A DNA stretch of 64,000 nucleotides, from NCBI RefSeq assembly GCF_003058195.1, contig NZ_QBUH01000001.1, forward strand, positions 248,001 to 312,000, given 5' to 3'. Shown here piece by piece: positions 24,484-34,189 of the stretch; position 1 is the first letter of the stretch, and the number at the start of each line of letters is the position of its first letter. The position numbers and the translations under genes were made by a program. Origin of the DNA: Elizabethkingia sp. YR214. GTDB lineage: Bacteria; Bacteroidota; Bacteroidia; Flavobacteriales; Weeksellaceae. The notes under the pieces are model-generated. The model was not told the origin of the DNA. It worked only from the letters and a program-made list of their open reading frames with translations, and made no database searches.

Positions 24484-26610
24484 ATGAAAAAGGCCTCTAT
24501 ATTCATCGCAACTTTATTATACAGCTTATCATTCGCTCAGAAAAATCAGGATACTACTAAAGTACAAACAGTAAAAGCTGTAACTATTCAGGCAAAGAAA
24601 AAATTAATTGAAAGAAAAGCAGACCGTTTAGTCTTCAATGTTGAAGCATCGATGGCCTCACAAGGTATGGATGCCGTGGAGACTTTGGGCAATGTACCGA
24701 TGATGAAGGTAGACGAAAATAAAGGTCTTATATCAATTGTTGGAAAAAGCAGTGTATCGGTCATGATCAATGGCCGTATGCTAAATCTTTCCGGGGACGC
24801 TTTAATGAGTTATTTAAAAACCATTCGTTCTGAAAACATACTTAAAGTAGAAGTGATTACAACTCCTCCGGCTAAATATGAAGCACAGGGAAACAGTGGG
24901 ATAATCAATATTGTTCTGAAGAAGAATCCTAACATGGGTTTTAGTGGTAATGTAGGTTCAACATTTGTTCAGAGAACTTATTCTGGTGCATTAGGCAATG
25001 CTACACTCAATTACCAGACTTCAAAGTTTAGCATGAGCCTGAAAGGCAATTATACCAATACTGCAAAACGTACGGAAGAAAATTATGATATTATCGGCGC
25101 TACATCAAGTTACAGTCGCTCTGTACGTAAAGATATGTGGAAGGAATTTTCTCCAAGTCTTAACCTTTCCTATAAACTTAGTAAGAATTCAGAAATAGGG
25201 CTGAATTACCTTTATACCCGCCAGACACCAAATATGAATATTTTCAATAATACAGCTTATTTTAAAGGAGAACAACCAACAGAGACGCTAAGCACTCCAA
25301 CAAAACATCGTGAAACAAACCGAATGCAGACCTTATCTGTTTACTACGATTTAAAATTAGATACATTAGGTAAAAAACTAAGTTTTACCGGAAATTATTA
25401 CGAAAACAACTCTAATACAATTGTAGATTTCTCCACTTTCAAAGCTTCTGATCAGACAACCGAAAACGTACAGACCATTTCTAAATTAAAACCACAAGTC
25501 TTCTCTGGGCAAGCAGATTTAGAACTTCCTTTTTCTTTCGGAACCATAGAAACTGGAGTAAAATTCAATCAATTCAGGAATTTAGCCAATTTAAGCTATA
25601 TTGATATTACCAATCATAATACTCCAGATGATAAATCTACGGCAAGCTTATTCGAGTATGATGAAAAGAATTATGCTGCCTATTTTAGTTTTGCTAAGAA
25701 TTTCGGGAAAAATTGGGAAACAAAATTCGGCATCCGTTATGAAGATGCACACATAGATGGCTATGCTCCGGAAACTAATAAACGTACTAAATATGTATAT
25801 GGACAATGGTTCCCATCAGCATATGTCGCTTATAAAGAAGGGAAAAATGCTTTTAGCCTTGCTTATTCCCGCAGAATTAACCGCCCTGATATGAGCAACC
25901 TGAATCCTTTCCGCTGGTACAGTAACATCAACTCTTATTCTTCCGGAAACCCATTATTGCAACCTGCGTACATCAACAATACAGAACTTGCATACACCTA
26001 TAATAATAAATTATCTGTAAGCCTTTATTATTTAAGATTAACAAATGCTTTCGGACAAGTAGCTACCCTTGATGGTATTAAAGAAAGCAGCACATACCTA
26101 AATCATTACAACAATAATTTTTATGGTCTGAATGCCAGCTATACCGATAAGATTCTGCCTTGGTGGGAAACCAGTATCTCTGCAACGGCTACATTACAAA
26201 ATTCTTCTGTATTCAATATACAAGCTGAAACCAAGAGTGGAACGTTCTTCAATTATTCTGCAAACAATACCTTCACCCTAAATACAAAGAAAACAATTGT
26301 ATTCTTCCTAAACTACAATCAAACCCTTCCTTATAAAAATGTAAACTCATATTTCAAGAACTTTTCTGACCTGTCTTCCGGAATAAGAGTTTCCCTAATG
26401 GACAAGCAATTGCAGATCAATGCTAGTGTATCCAACATTTTTGCACAAAGATACCGTGCTGATAAATATTTCTCAGATAATAGGCAGTCTTTCAATAATT
26501 ATTGGGATGGCAGAACACTACGCCTGAGTGTAAATTACACCTTCGGAAACTCAAAAGTAAAAGGAGCTCAGAAGGATATCAAATTCGAGGAAAAAAACAG
26601 AGCAAATTAA
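24484..26610 (+). CDS. Outer-membrane beta-barrel family protein 1 (TonB-receptor-like)
   Basis: A 708-aa outer-membrane protein. The signal peptide KKASIFIATLLYSLSFAQ is followed by a plug-like domain with KKKLIERKADRLVFNVEAS and IEVITTPPAKYEAQG-type sequence, here KVEVITTPPAKYEAQGNSG. A long barrel (OMP_b-brl_3-like) ends with LSVNYTFGNSKVK. It is the first of three paralogues in the same orientation and lies 38 bases after the DUF5694-like gene. It lacks a carboxypeptidase-regulatory domain. The exported or imported ligand is unknown. Confidence 0.84.
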   Translation: MKKASIFIATLLYSLSFAQKNQDTTKVQTVKAVTIQAKKKLIERKADRLVFNVEASMASQGMDAVETLGNVPMMKVDENKGLISIVGKSSVSVMINGRMLNLSGDALMSYLKTIRSENILKVEVITTPPAKYEAQGNSGIINIVLKKNPNMGFSGNVGSTFVQRTYSGALGNATLNYQTSKFSMSLKGNYTNTAKRTEENYDIIGATSSYSRSVRKDMWKEFSPSLNLSYKLSKNSEIGLNYLYTRQTPNMNIFNNTAYFKGEQPTETLSTPTKHRETNRMQTLSVYYDLKLDTLGKKLSFTGNYYENNSNTIVDFSTFKASDQTTENVQTISKLKPQVFSGQADLELPFSFGTIETGVKFNQFRNLANLSYIDITNHNTPDDKSTASLFEYDEKNYAAYFSFAKNFGKNWETKFGIRYEDAHIDGYAPETNKRTKYVYGQWFPSAYVAYKEGKNAFSLAYSRRINRPDMSNLNPFRWYSNINSYSSGNPLLQPAYINNTELAYTYNNKLSVSLYYLRLTNAFGQVATLDGIKESSTYLNHYNNNFYGLNASYTDKILPWWETSISATATLQNSSVFNIQAETKSGTFFNYSANNTFTLNTKKTIVFFLNYNQTLPYKNVNSYFKNFSDLSSGIRVSLMDKQLQINASVSNIFAQRYRADKYFSDNRQSFNNYWDGRTLRLSVNYTFGNSKVKGAQKDIKFEEKNRAN

Positions 26611-26692
26611 CATTACCCTTCAAACAAGGAAATAGTTAATGTAACAAAAACAAATCTAGAATTGTCTTATATAAAGTTATAAACCGATACTC

Positions 26693-28840
26693 ATGAAAAA
26701 GATACACATATTAGCCGCTACTTTAATCTCATATGCAGCATTTTCGCAAAATGTACAGGATACCACTAAAGTAAAAACAGTAGAAACAGTTGTTCTGGAA
26801 GGAAAGAAAAAACTGATTGAAAGAAAACCGGACCGCTTAATCTTTAATATCGGTAATTCTGTTGCCGCTGCCGGTGGGACTGCATTGGATGCCCTGAAAG
26901 CTACTCCGAATGTAAAAATAAATAACGATGCCATCTCTATCGTCGGAAAAAGTACAGTCCTTGTATTAATAGATGATAAAGAGGTCTATATGAGTGGTGA
27001 GCAGCTTAGTAGATATCTGGAAGGTATTAGTGCCGAAAATTTGTCTAAAATTGAAGTGATCACCACTCCACCGGCTAAATATAGTGCTGAAGGAAACAGC
27101 GGAATAATCAATATTGTTACAAAAAAAATGAAAGTTAACAGCTGGAATGCCAACGTTGGTTCTTCATATCAGAGATCGAGACGAAACACTTGGCGTTCCA
27201 ATGCTGCCTTCAACCTTCAGAAGGATAAAATAACGCTACAATCATCCATAGATTTAGGCGACAGAAGATTTTTAAGAAACTGGAACAACGATCTTTATTA
27301 TCCGGATGCTCATTGGGAAAATCGCGGAATTACAGATTTTAAAAACAATTATTATGCAGTAAAAGCAGCTCTGGATTATAAGGTAACAGAAAGGTTAACT
27401 CTGGGCACCAAATTCAATGCAAGCCTTTTCGATACTAAAAACAGCGGAACGCCAAGTTTTTCAAATATTTATGATTCAGCTGGGGCACTGCAAAAGTATA
27501 TCTCTACGTCATCTTTCCAACGAGTCAAATCCCAGCAACAAATCTATAACCTGTATTCAGAATATAAACTAGATACTTTGGGAAAAAAAATTACGATGGA
27601 TCTGGATTATGTAAATTATAATGGTCCGGGAAATCGACCATTTTCTTATGCCACATACAAACCAAATAACGAAATAGTACAGGGAAGCCAATTTATAGGG
27701 CTTAACAATACCGAAAGTCAGATTCAGAATTTCTCAGCAAAAATTGACACAGAACTTCCATTAAAATTTGTAAACCTGAGCTTTGGGGGCCGCTTTTCTA
27801 CTGTGAAAACCACTAATGATATTGCTGCCTATAAAGAAGTAAACAACGAAATGGTACCAGACACCAATATTTCTAATTACTTCAGATACAGAGAAAATAA
27901 CGAAGCTCTATATGTTTCCGGAAGCAAAAAAATTGGCAAGTGGGATTTACAGGCAGGATTACGAATGGAAGCAACCCAGACCACTGGATATTCCCGTGAA
28001 TTGGATAATACTCATAAAAACAATTACATCAAGCTATTCCCTACGTTATATGCGATGTATTCTATTGCTGATAAAACAAGCATCAGTTTCAATTACTCCA
28101 GAAGGATTAACCGTCCTTCTTATGAAAGTCTGAATCCATTCAGAACCATTAACAACAGCAATAGTTATAATGAGGGTAACGCATTTTTACAACCGGCTTT
28201 CACAGACAATGTTGAACTTACTTTTACCTACAAAAATTTGGACAGCAGAGTTTATTTCTCAAGTCTGAAAAATGGAATCAGCCAGGCTTCTTTAATAGAT
28301 CCTGCTACTATGAACAATAATTTTGTCTGGATGAATTATGTAGATGCTAATTCATTCGGTTTGGCAGAAACATTTACATGGAAGCCTGTGAAATGGTGGT
28401 CCAGTATGAACACCTTCAACCTTAGCCACAGCAATACTCAACTTAGCATTGGACCTGAACGTTATAAGGGCTGGACCGCAGATTTCTCTACAAGCAATGA
28501 TTTTACATTAAACAAACTGAAAACTGCTTTCTTTAATCTTACTTATACTCAGGATTTTGGAGGTGTATATAATAATTTTACAAGCAAAGCATATTCAACT
28601 GTTGACATATCTTTTAAATATCTTGCCTTCGATAAAAAGCTAGTAATAAGCCTTGTTGGCAGCAATATATTTAACGGAATCGGTTATAGTTATCAGATGA
28701 TGAATGGTGTAAAACAAAGTTTCAGAAACATCTGGGATAATCAAAGCTTCCGAGTTTCTCTGAATTATAAATTCGGTAATGATAAGATAAAAACCAGCAA
28801 TCGCCAGTCCGGAAATACTGAAGAACTGAACAGAATGTAA
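26693..28840 (+). CDS. Outer-membrane beta-barrel family protein 2 (TonB-receptor-like)
   Basis: A 715-aa paralogue of the preceding gene. Signal peptide KKIHILAATLISYAAFSQ, then KKKLIERKPDRLIFNIGNS and KIEVITTPPAKYSAEGNSG. The shared N-terminal block (VQDTTKVKTVETVVLEGKKK) and the barrel signature FNYSRRINRPSYESLNPFR show that it arose by duplication. The closing strand is VSLNYKFGNDKIK. It is 82 bases from gene 1 with no clear terminator between, so cotranscription is likely. Confidence 0.84.
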   Translation: MKKIHILAATLISYAAFSQNVQDTTKVKTVETVVLEGKKKLIERKPDRLIFNIGNSVAAAGGTALDALKATPNVKINNDAISIVGKSTVLVLIDDKEVYMSGEQLSRYLEGISAENLSKIEVITTPPAKYSAEGNSGIINIVTKKMKVNSWNANVGSSYQRSRRNTWRSNAAFNLQKDKITLQSSIDLGDRRFLRNWNNDLYYPDAHWENRGITDFKNNYYAVKAALDYKVTERLTLGTKFNASLFDTKNSGTPSFSNIYDSAGALQKYISTSSFQRVKSQQQIYNLYSEYKLDTLGKKITMDLDYVNYNGPGNRPFSYATYKPNNEIVQGSQFIGLNNTESQIQNFSAKIDTELPLKFVNLSFGGRFSTVKTTNDIAAYKEVNNEMVPDTNISNYFRYRENNEALYVSGSKKIGKWDLQAGLRMEATQTTGYSRELDNTHKNNYIKLFPTLYAMYSIADKTSISFNYSRRINRPSYESLNPFRTINNSNSYNEGNAFLQPAFTDNVELTFTYKNLDSRVYFSSLKNGISQASLIDPATMNNNFVWMNYVDANSFGLAETFTWKPVKWWSSMNTFNLSHSNTQLSIGPERYKGWTADFSTSNDFTLNKLKTAFFNLTYTQDFGGVYNNFTSKAYSTVDISFKYLAFDKKLVISLVGSNIFNGIGYSYQMMNGVKQSFRNIWDNQSFRVSLNYKFGNDKIKTSNRQSGNTEELNRM

Positions 28841-28984
28841 AATAATCTATAAAACCAGTATTCCTAAAAATACCTTGAAGGCCATTTTATCCACCAAATC
28901 TTGAGTTTTAATAAACTTTAACAATTCCCAGCTGTAACAATACTGCAATTCTTAAGTCATATTGATAAAAAGTAAGATAACAGT

Positions 28985-31189
28985 ATGAAAAACAAAATTA
29001 TTATTTTAGGAATGCTCGCTCTAAGTATTTCTGCATTTGCCCAGGAAACTGGTTCAAAAGAGAAATCCAGAGAGAAGGAAATCCAGGGGGTGAGCATGAC
29101 CAAAACCAAAAAAGCAGTAGAACAAAAAGCTGATAGAACAATTTTTGATTTCTCTGAACAACCCAGCCTAAATTCTGGTTCATCTTTGGATGGTATAAAA
29201 AAGCTTCCGGGTATGGTTGTTACCGATATTGCCGGTATGATGTATCAAGGAAAGCCTTTAGCTGTGTTTATGGATGGGCGCCCTCTTAATATCTCAAGTA
29301 ATGATTTAACAGCTTTCTTGGAAGGAATGCCTGCTAATTCTATCGAAAGAATTGAAGTAGTTACCCAACCAGGTGCAGAATTTCCGGCAACTTCTGGTGG
29401 TGCTATTCTGAATATTATTACCAGTAAAAGTGCTAAAAGCTACCTTACAGCTACTTATTCCGGAGGTTATCGTTTTACCAATTATGACAAATTCAGAAGC
29501 CGATTCAATAATAGTATTTCCCTTAACTCCAGAAATAAAATATTTGGATGGCAGCTAAGTGCCGGACAAACCTACACCGAAGGTTTTAGCAGCAACAAAA
29601 TGGATGATTTATCCAACAATTTCGTTGACAGATATGCCAGAGGATATTTTACAAAAGCTGCAATGACTTTTGATCTTGGTAAAGACAGATTACTACTAAA
29701 CTACGACTTTTATCAAAATAACAACGATGGTCTTCTAAACGGAAGTGGGATCTCTCTTTATAAAAATGAAAATTTTGACCCTTCACTACCTGCTAGCGAA
29801 GCCAACCCTCAACTTGTTCCAAAATCTTATGCCAATACAGGGAAAAGCAAAAATAAAAGTTATAGAAATGAAGTTGCTGCTACATACCAGAAGCGTTTTA
29901 ATGACAAAAACCAAAAACTGGATTTTAAACTGACTTACTCCAACTTCAGATCTAATTTCGATCAGTTTAATAACTTTACACAACCTTTTATTGCGTATCA
30001 GGAAGGCTATAATAGCTCTAAGCAAAACTTCTATAACTTCCGTGTTGATTATTCACAGCCAATTAAGCTATTGGAGGAAGGTAAAATTAGTTTTGGAGGT
30101 TTATATGAGAAAGTAGACTTTACTACCGATAATATGGGTATCAAAAATCTGGACTACCAAAGACAAACGGCATCCACCTATGCTGAGGTTAATGCAAAAT
30201 TGAAGAAGTTTAGCTTTGTTGTAGGAGCTCGTGCTGAAGATTATGACATTTCAGGAGCCTCATTGAATTATAAGACTGCAAAGTGGGACAATTTAACACC
30301 TTTCAAAAAGTTTAAAATATTTCCTAATGCAAGTGTACAATATGATATTGCAAGATCTGTAAATTTTAACCTGAATTATAATAAAAAGATTTCTCTTCCA
30401 AGCACATCACAGCTAAATCCAAATAATAATACACTACAATCTCCGAATGTTGAGATTACAGGTAATCCAGATGTACAGCCTACAATATACGACAACTTCG
30501 AGGCAAAAATAAGTGCATTCGATTATGCTTTCGTCAGCTATAACGTAAGCCATGTAAAAGATCAGGTAATGATGTATGTAGAAAGAAAAGGTTATAATCT
30601 TTCTCAGACCAATGTAAACATCAGCAGTCTTACCCAGCATAGTTTTAATGTCGGAATGCCATTACCATTTATGATTTTCAGCAAGCCAATGAGCGAAATT
30701 ATGAAATTTAATTTCAACCCGGATAAAATCAACTTCCTATATCTCTATGCTGGATATCAGTTCCAGGACATCAAGGATATTCAGGATAAAAAGGGGATGT
30801 GGTTCTTTAATGTTTCTGGTCAATTTATTCTTCCTAAGGGAATCAAATTTTCACCAACATTAATGTATTCTACGAAAGGGAATTATTATTTTTTCCAATC
30901 CACTACTCCTATTATGAATCGTCTTGATTTAACTTTAAGCAAAAAATTCAATCATGACAGACTGCAGGTAACATTATATGCTAATGACATTTTCAACAGC
31001 AGCAGAATGTATTTCAAAACTGTCAACAGCCCAAATCCAATTTATCTCTATAACAGAAATGACACTAGAAGTTTTGGAATTTCCGTTAATTATAAAATAC
31101 CTACAAGAAACAAACTTGCAAAAGTGGATCAGAATATGTTGAATCAGGATGCTCCAAAAGAGGATAATGGGGGCATAATGAAACAATAA
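28985..31189 (+). CDS. Outer-membrane beta-barrel family protein 3 (TonB-receptor-like)
   Basis: A 734-aa more divergent paralogue. Signal peptide KNKIIILGMLALSISAFAQ, then a Lys/Glu-rich linker, then VEQKADRTIFDFSEQ and RIEVVTQPGAEFPATSGGA. It keeps the plug-like block but has a different barrel and a soluble tail after the last strand (FGISVNYKIPTRNKLAKVDQ). The 144-base gap to gene 2 holds no convincing terminator. It is followed by an Lrp regulator gene on the same strand. Ligand unknown. Confidence 0.83.
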   Translation: MKNKIIILGMLALSISAFAQETGSKEKSREKEIQGVSMTKTKKAVEQKADRTIFDFSEQPSLNSGSSLDGIKKLPGMVVTDIAGMMYQGKPLAVFMDGRPLNISSNDLTAFLEGMPANSIERIEVVTQPGAEFPATSGGAILNIITSKSAKSYLTATYSGGYRFTNYDKFRSRFNNSISLNSRNKIFGWQLSAGQTYTEGFSSNKMDDLSNNFVDRYARGYFTKAAMTFDLGKDRLLLNYDFYQNNNDGLLNGSGISLYKNENFDPSLPASEANPQLVPKSYANTGKSKNKSYRNEVAATYQKRFNDKNQKLDFKLTYSNFRSNFDQFNNFTQPFIAYQEGYNSSKQNFYNFRVDYSQPIKLLEEGKISFGGLYEKVDFTTDNMGIKNLDYQRQTASTYAEVNAKLKKFSFVVGARAEDYDISGASLNYKTAKWDNLTPFKKFKIFPNASVQYDIARSVNFNLNYNKKISLPSTSQLNPNNNTLQSPNVEITGNPDVQPTIYDNFEAKISAFDYAFVSYNVSHVKDQVMMYVERKGYNLSQTNVNISSLTQHSFNVGMPLPFMIFSKPMSEIMKFNFNPDKINFLYLYAGYQFQDIKDIQDKKGMWFFNVSGQFILPKGIKFSPTLMYSTKGNYYFFQSTTPIMNRLDLTLSKKFNHDRLQVTLYANDIFNSSRMYFKTVNSPNPIYLYNRNDTRSFGISVNYKIPTRNKLAKVDQNMLNQDAPKEDNGGIMKQ

Positions 31190-31217
31190 TATTTTTTCTG
31201 ATGGTAATTTGATTAAT

Positions 31218-31240
31218 AAAAGATAAAATCACTATCTTTT
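31218..31240. repeat. Perfect inverted repeat before the Lrp gene
   Basis: AAAAGATA (31218-31225) and TATCTTTT (31233-31240) form a perfect 8-bp repeat with a 7-base loop, about 20 bases before the lrp ATG. It could terminate the barrel-gene transcript or be the regulator's own operator. Confidence 0.4.
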
Positions 31241-31260
31241 CATTTTAATTCAAATACAAA

Positions 31261-31746
31261 ATGAAATATAATCTCGACGATAAGAACCGACAAATTTTAG
31301 ATATCCTTCAGCAGGATGCAAAGCTATCCGTCAAGGAAATAGCTTCCCGTATACAACTTTCGTTCACACCAACTTACGAAAGAATTAAAAACATGGAGGA
31401 AGCAGGAATCATTAGCAAATATGTTGCATTGGTAGACCGCCAGAGAGTAGGTTTAAAAGTTGCAGCATATTGCAATGTAACCCTGAAAGAGCAGTCTAAA
31501 TTTGCTTTATTAAAATTTGAAGATGCTATTAAGGATATTCCCGAGATTATAGAAACGATCAGTGTTTCTGGAAATTATGATTATATGTTGAAGATTGTTT
31601 CAACAGATATTGAAAGTTATAACAAGTTCATTATCGATACCATTTCCAACTTACCAAACATAGGGCAATACCACAGTAGTATTGTAATGACAGAGGTGAA
31701 GAAGGAAACGGCATTCAAAATTCCGCATCCGGAAGAACTTTATTAA
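31261..31746 (+). CDS. Lrp/AsnC family transcriptional regulator
   Basis: A 161-aa feast-famine regulator. The N-terminal winged helix contains LDDKNRQILDILQQDAKLSV and IASRIQLSFTPTYERIKNME. The C-terminal RAM domain has IPEIIETISVSGNYDYMLKI, the usual effector-binding region with GxxDY. It binds an amino acid or similar small molecule. Its stop overlaps the stop of convergent argH by four bases (31743-31746). Its closeness to the arginine operon makes a role in arginine control possible but unproven. Confidence 0.92.
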   Translation: MKYNLDDKNRQILDILQQDAKLSVKEIASRIQLSFTPTYERIKNMEEAGIISKYVALVDRQRVGLKVAAYCNVTLKEQSKFALLKFEDAIKDIPEIIETISVSGNYDYMLKIVSTDIESYNKFIIDTISNLPNIGQYHSSIVMTEVKKETAFKIPHPEELY

Positions 31747-33050
31747 TTAAGTTTATTGAAAACTTTATAAAAGTTTTCTCTGATTTCTTCAGTCGATAGA
31801 TTACCTATACTGCCTTTGTGCGTATGATTTACAGATGTACTGGCCTGGAATTGATTATTTTCGATCTCCAGGCCAATTTTTTTATAGGCCTCGCGGAAAG
31901 GCAATCCATTCAATACTTCACGGTTTACAGCTTCTACACTGAATAGGTATTTATACTTTTCATCAGTTAGAATTCCGTCTTTTACTACAATATGCTGCAG
32001 CATAAAGTCTAAAATCTGGAGACAGTCTTTTAGAGTCTCTATTCCCGGAAAAATAATTTCTTTTGTAAGCTGCCAATCTCTGTGGTAACCAGATGGCAGA
32101 TTATTTATCATTAAGGTTAATTCATTCGGTAAAGACTGAATTCTGTTGGATTTTGCTCTTACCAATTCAAATACATCAGGATTCTTTTTATGTGGCATAA
32201 TAGAGCTTCCCGTTGTTAGAGAGTCTGGGAAACTAATGAATCCAAAGTTCTGGTTCATATACAAGCATGCATCATAAGAGAACTTACTAAGCGTACCTGC
32301 AAGGTTAGCCATTGCCATTGCCAGAATTTTCTCGGTTTTCCCACGTGTCATCTGAGCATAGACAACGTTGTAATTCAGAGTTTCGAAATCTAATTTCTCC
32401 GTTGTAAATTCGCGGTCAATTGGAAAAGAAGATCCATATCCTGCAGCCGATCCTAAAGGGTTCTTATTAGATACATTATAGGCTGCTACCAATAACTCCA
32501 GATCATCAGTCAAAGCTTCTGCATAAGCCCCAAACCAAAGCCCAAATGAAGAAGGCATTGCAATCTGTAAATGTGTATAACCCGGAATCAGTTTATCCTT
32601 ATGAGCTTCGCTTAAAGACTGTAGTGTTACAAATAATTCTTCAGACAGCTTTGCAATCTCCTTAATCTCTTCTTTCAGATACAATTTAATATCAACAAGA
32701 ACCTGATCGTTACGGGATCTTGCGCTATGAATCTTTTTGCCTGCATCTCCGATTTTCTGAGTAAGGTTAAACTCTACCTGAGAATGTACATCTTCTACTC
32801 CATCTTCAATTGTAAAATTACCTTTCTTTACTTCTTCCAGCATGATAAGAAGCTCTTTCTCTACCAGTTTCCATTCGGATTCTTCTAACAGACCAACACG
32901 GGATAACATCTCGGCATGAGCAAGATTTCCTTTTATATCATATTCTGCCAAAAGCAAATCGAAATCACGATCGTTTCCAACCGTAAATTTTTCAATGATC
33001 TTAGCGTGTTCAGCTTCTTTGCCATCAATATTTTTATCCCAAAGTTTCAT
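31743..33050 (-). CDS. argH: Argininosuccinate lyase
   Basis: A 435-aa enzyme for the last step of arginine synthesis, splitting argininosuccinate into arginine and fumarate. The fumarase-superfamily signature TGSSIMPHKKNPDVFE and the N-terminal SRNDQVLVDIKLYLKEE are present. It is the last gene of the arg operon on the minus strand. A degenerate palindrome lies between it and the preceding deacylase gene. Its 3' end abuts the convergent lrp gene, and no separate terminator is seen. Confidence 0.95.
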   Translation of the reverse strand: MKLWDKNIDGKEAEHAKIIEKFTVGNDRDFDLLLAEYDIKGNLAHAEMLSRVGLLEESEWKLVEKELLIMLEEVKKGNFTIEDGVEDVHSQVEFNLTQKIGDAGKKIHSARSRNDQVLVDIKLYLKEEIKEIAKLSEELFVTLQSLSEAHKDKLIPGYTHLQIAMPSSFGLWFGAYAEALTDDLELLVAAYNVSNKNPLGSAAGYGSSFPIDREFTTEKLDFETLNYNVVYAQMTRGKTEKILAMAMANLAGTLSKFSYDACLYMNQNFGFISFPDSLTTGSSIMPHKKNPDVFELVRAKSNRIQSLPNELTLMINNLPSGYHRDWQLTKEIIFPGIETLKDCLQILDFMLQHIVVKDGILTDEKYKYLFSVEAVNREVLNGLPFREAYKKIGLEIENNQFQASTSVNHTHKGSIGNLSTEEIRENFYKVFNKLN

Positions 33051-33070
33051 AAAATGGATATTTTTAGGGC

Positions 33071-33097
33071 CTCGTCAGGGCTTGAAACCCTTACAAG
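33071..33097. repeat. Palindrome between argE-like gene and argH
   Basis: CTCGTCAGGG (33071-33080) and CCCTTACAAG (33088-33097) form an inverted repeat with two mismatches around CTTGAAA. Similar stem-loops occur in the other gaps of this operon. Confidence 0.5.
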
Positions 33098-33103
33098 ACA
33101 TTT

Positions 33104-34189
33104 TTAGTAAATAATTTTTTCTAGAATTTTAATATATAGTTCTATTCCTTCTTTTATTTCATGAAGGAATATATACTCGTCTGCACTATGGGATCTGGTA
33201 GACAATCCTGGTCCCAGTTTTAGCGATGCAAATGGTATTACAGCCTGATCTGATGATGTAGGCGAACCATAGCAGGTTCTTCCTAATTCTAATCCGGCCC
33301 TTACAATTGGATGCCCTTCAGATATCGACGATGAGTTTAGTCGAAGAGACCTTGGCTTAACTTCAGATTTCAGGTTAGCTTTAATCTTTTCATATACTTC
33401 CTGATTGGTATACTGATCTGTAACGCGTACATCTATCGTAAATCTGCATTCATCCGGAACCATGTTGTGTAGGGATCCCGCATTAATCACCGTAGTAGTC
33501 ATCTTAACTTTTCCTAACCATGGTGATTCTTTCGGAAATTCATAGTTTTTTACCCACTCAATATCTTCAATTGCGTTATAAATGGCATTATCATTATTTG
33601 GGTGAGCAGCATGCGATGGAGTTCCTTTTGCTACACAATCCAAAACCAAAAGTCCTTTTTCAGCTACTGCCAATTGCATTTCTGTTGGCTCTCCAACAAT
33701 TGCAAACTCCAGATTTCCTAAATGTTTCAGAATTGATTCTACACCATTCACACCTGAAATTTCCTCTTCTGCTGTTGCCGATAAAATAATATTATACTTT
33801 AAATCTGTCTTATCATAGAAATAAAGAAAAGTAGCAATAAGAGAGACTAATGGTCCACCAGCATCGTTGCTTCCTAATCCATAAAGCTTTCCGTCTTTTT
33901 CAATAGCCTTAAACGGATCATTCGTATAACTAAGATTAGGCTTTACCGTATCGTGATGGGAATTGAATAATATTGTTGGTTTGGCATCGTCAAAGTATAG
34001 ATTCTTCGCCCAAATATTATTTTGCTCCCGATTATATGTTACTCCTTTAGCTTCAAGAAAATCTCCAATCACCTGCGCCGTCTGATCTTCTTCTTTGCTA
34101 AAAGATTGTGTTTCTATAAGTCTCTTCAGGAGTGCTAATACCTCCTGATATAAATTTTCCACTTCATTATGCAGTAATCCTTGTTCCAT
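33104..34189 (-). CDS. argE: M20 family deacylase, probable N-acylornithine/N-acylcitrulline deacylase
   Basis: A 361-aa M20 zinc peptidase. The metal-site motifs are NSHHDTVKPN (first His/Asp), YGLGSNDAGGPL, and the catalytic and metal-binding ATAEEEISG with E-E; GEPTEMQLAVAEKG and HSADEYIFLHEI follow. By position in the operon it should remove the acyl group from N-acylcitrulline or N-acylornithine. It overlaps argB by 23 bases. The acyl group (acetyl or succinyl) cannot be decided from this gene. Confidence 0.85.
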   Translation of the reverse strand: MEQGLLHNEVENLYQEVLALLKRLIETQSFSKEEDQTAQVIGDFLEAKGVTYNREQNNIWAKNLYFDDAKPTILFNSHHDTVKPNLSYTNDPFKAIEKDGKLYGLGSNDAGGPLVSLIATFLYFYDKTDLKYNIILSATAEEEISGVNGVESILKHLGNLEFAIVGEPTEMQLAVAEKGLLVLDCVAKGTPSHAAHPNNDNAIYNAIEDIEWVKNYEFPKESPWLGKVKMTTTVINAGSLHNMVPDECRFTIDVRVTDQYTNQEVYEKIKANLKSEVKPRSLRLNSSSISEGHPIVRAGLELGRTCYGSPTSSDQAVIPFASLKLGPGLSTRSHSADEYIFLHEIKEGIELYIKILEKIIY

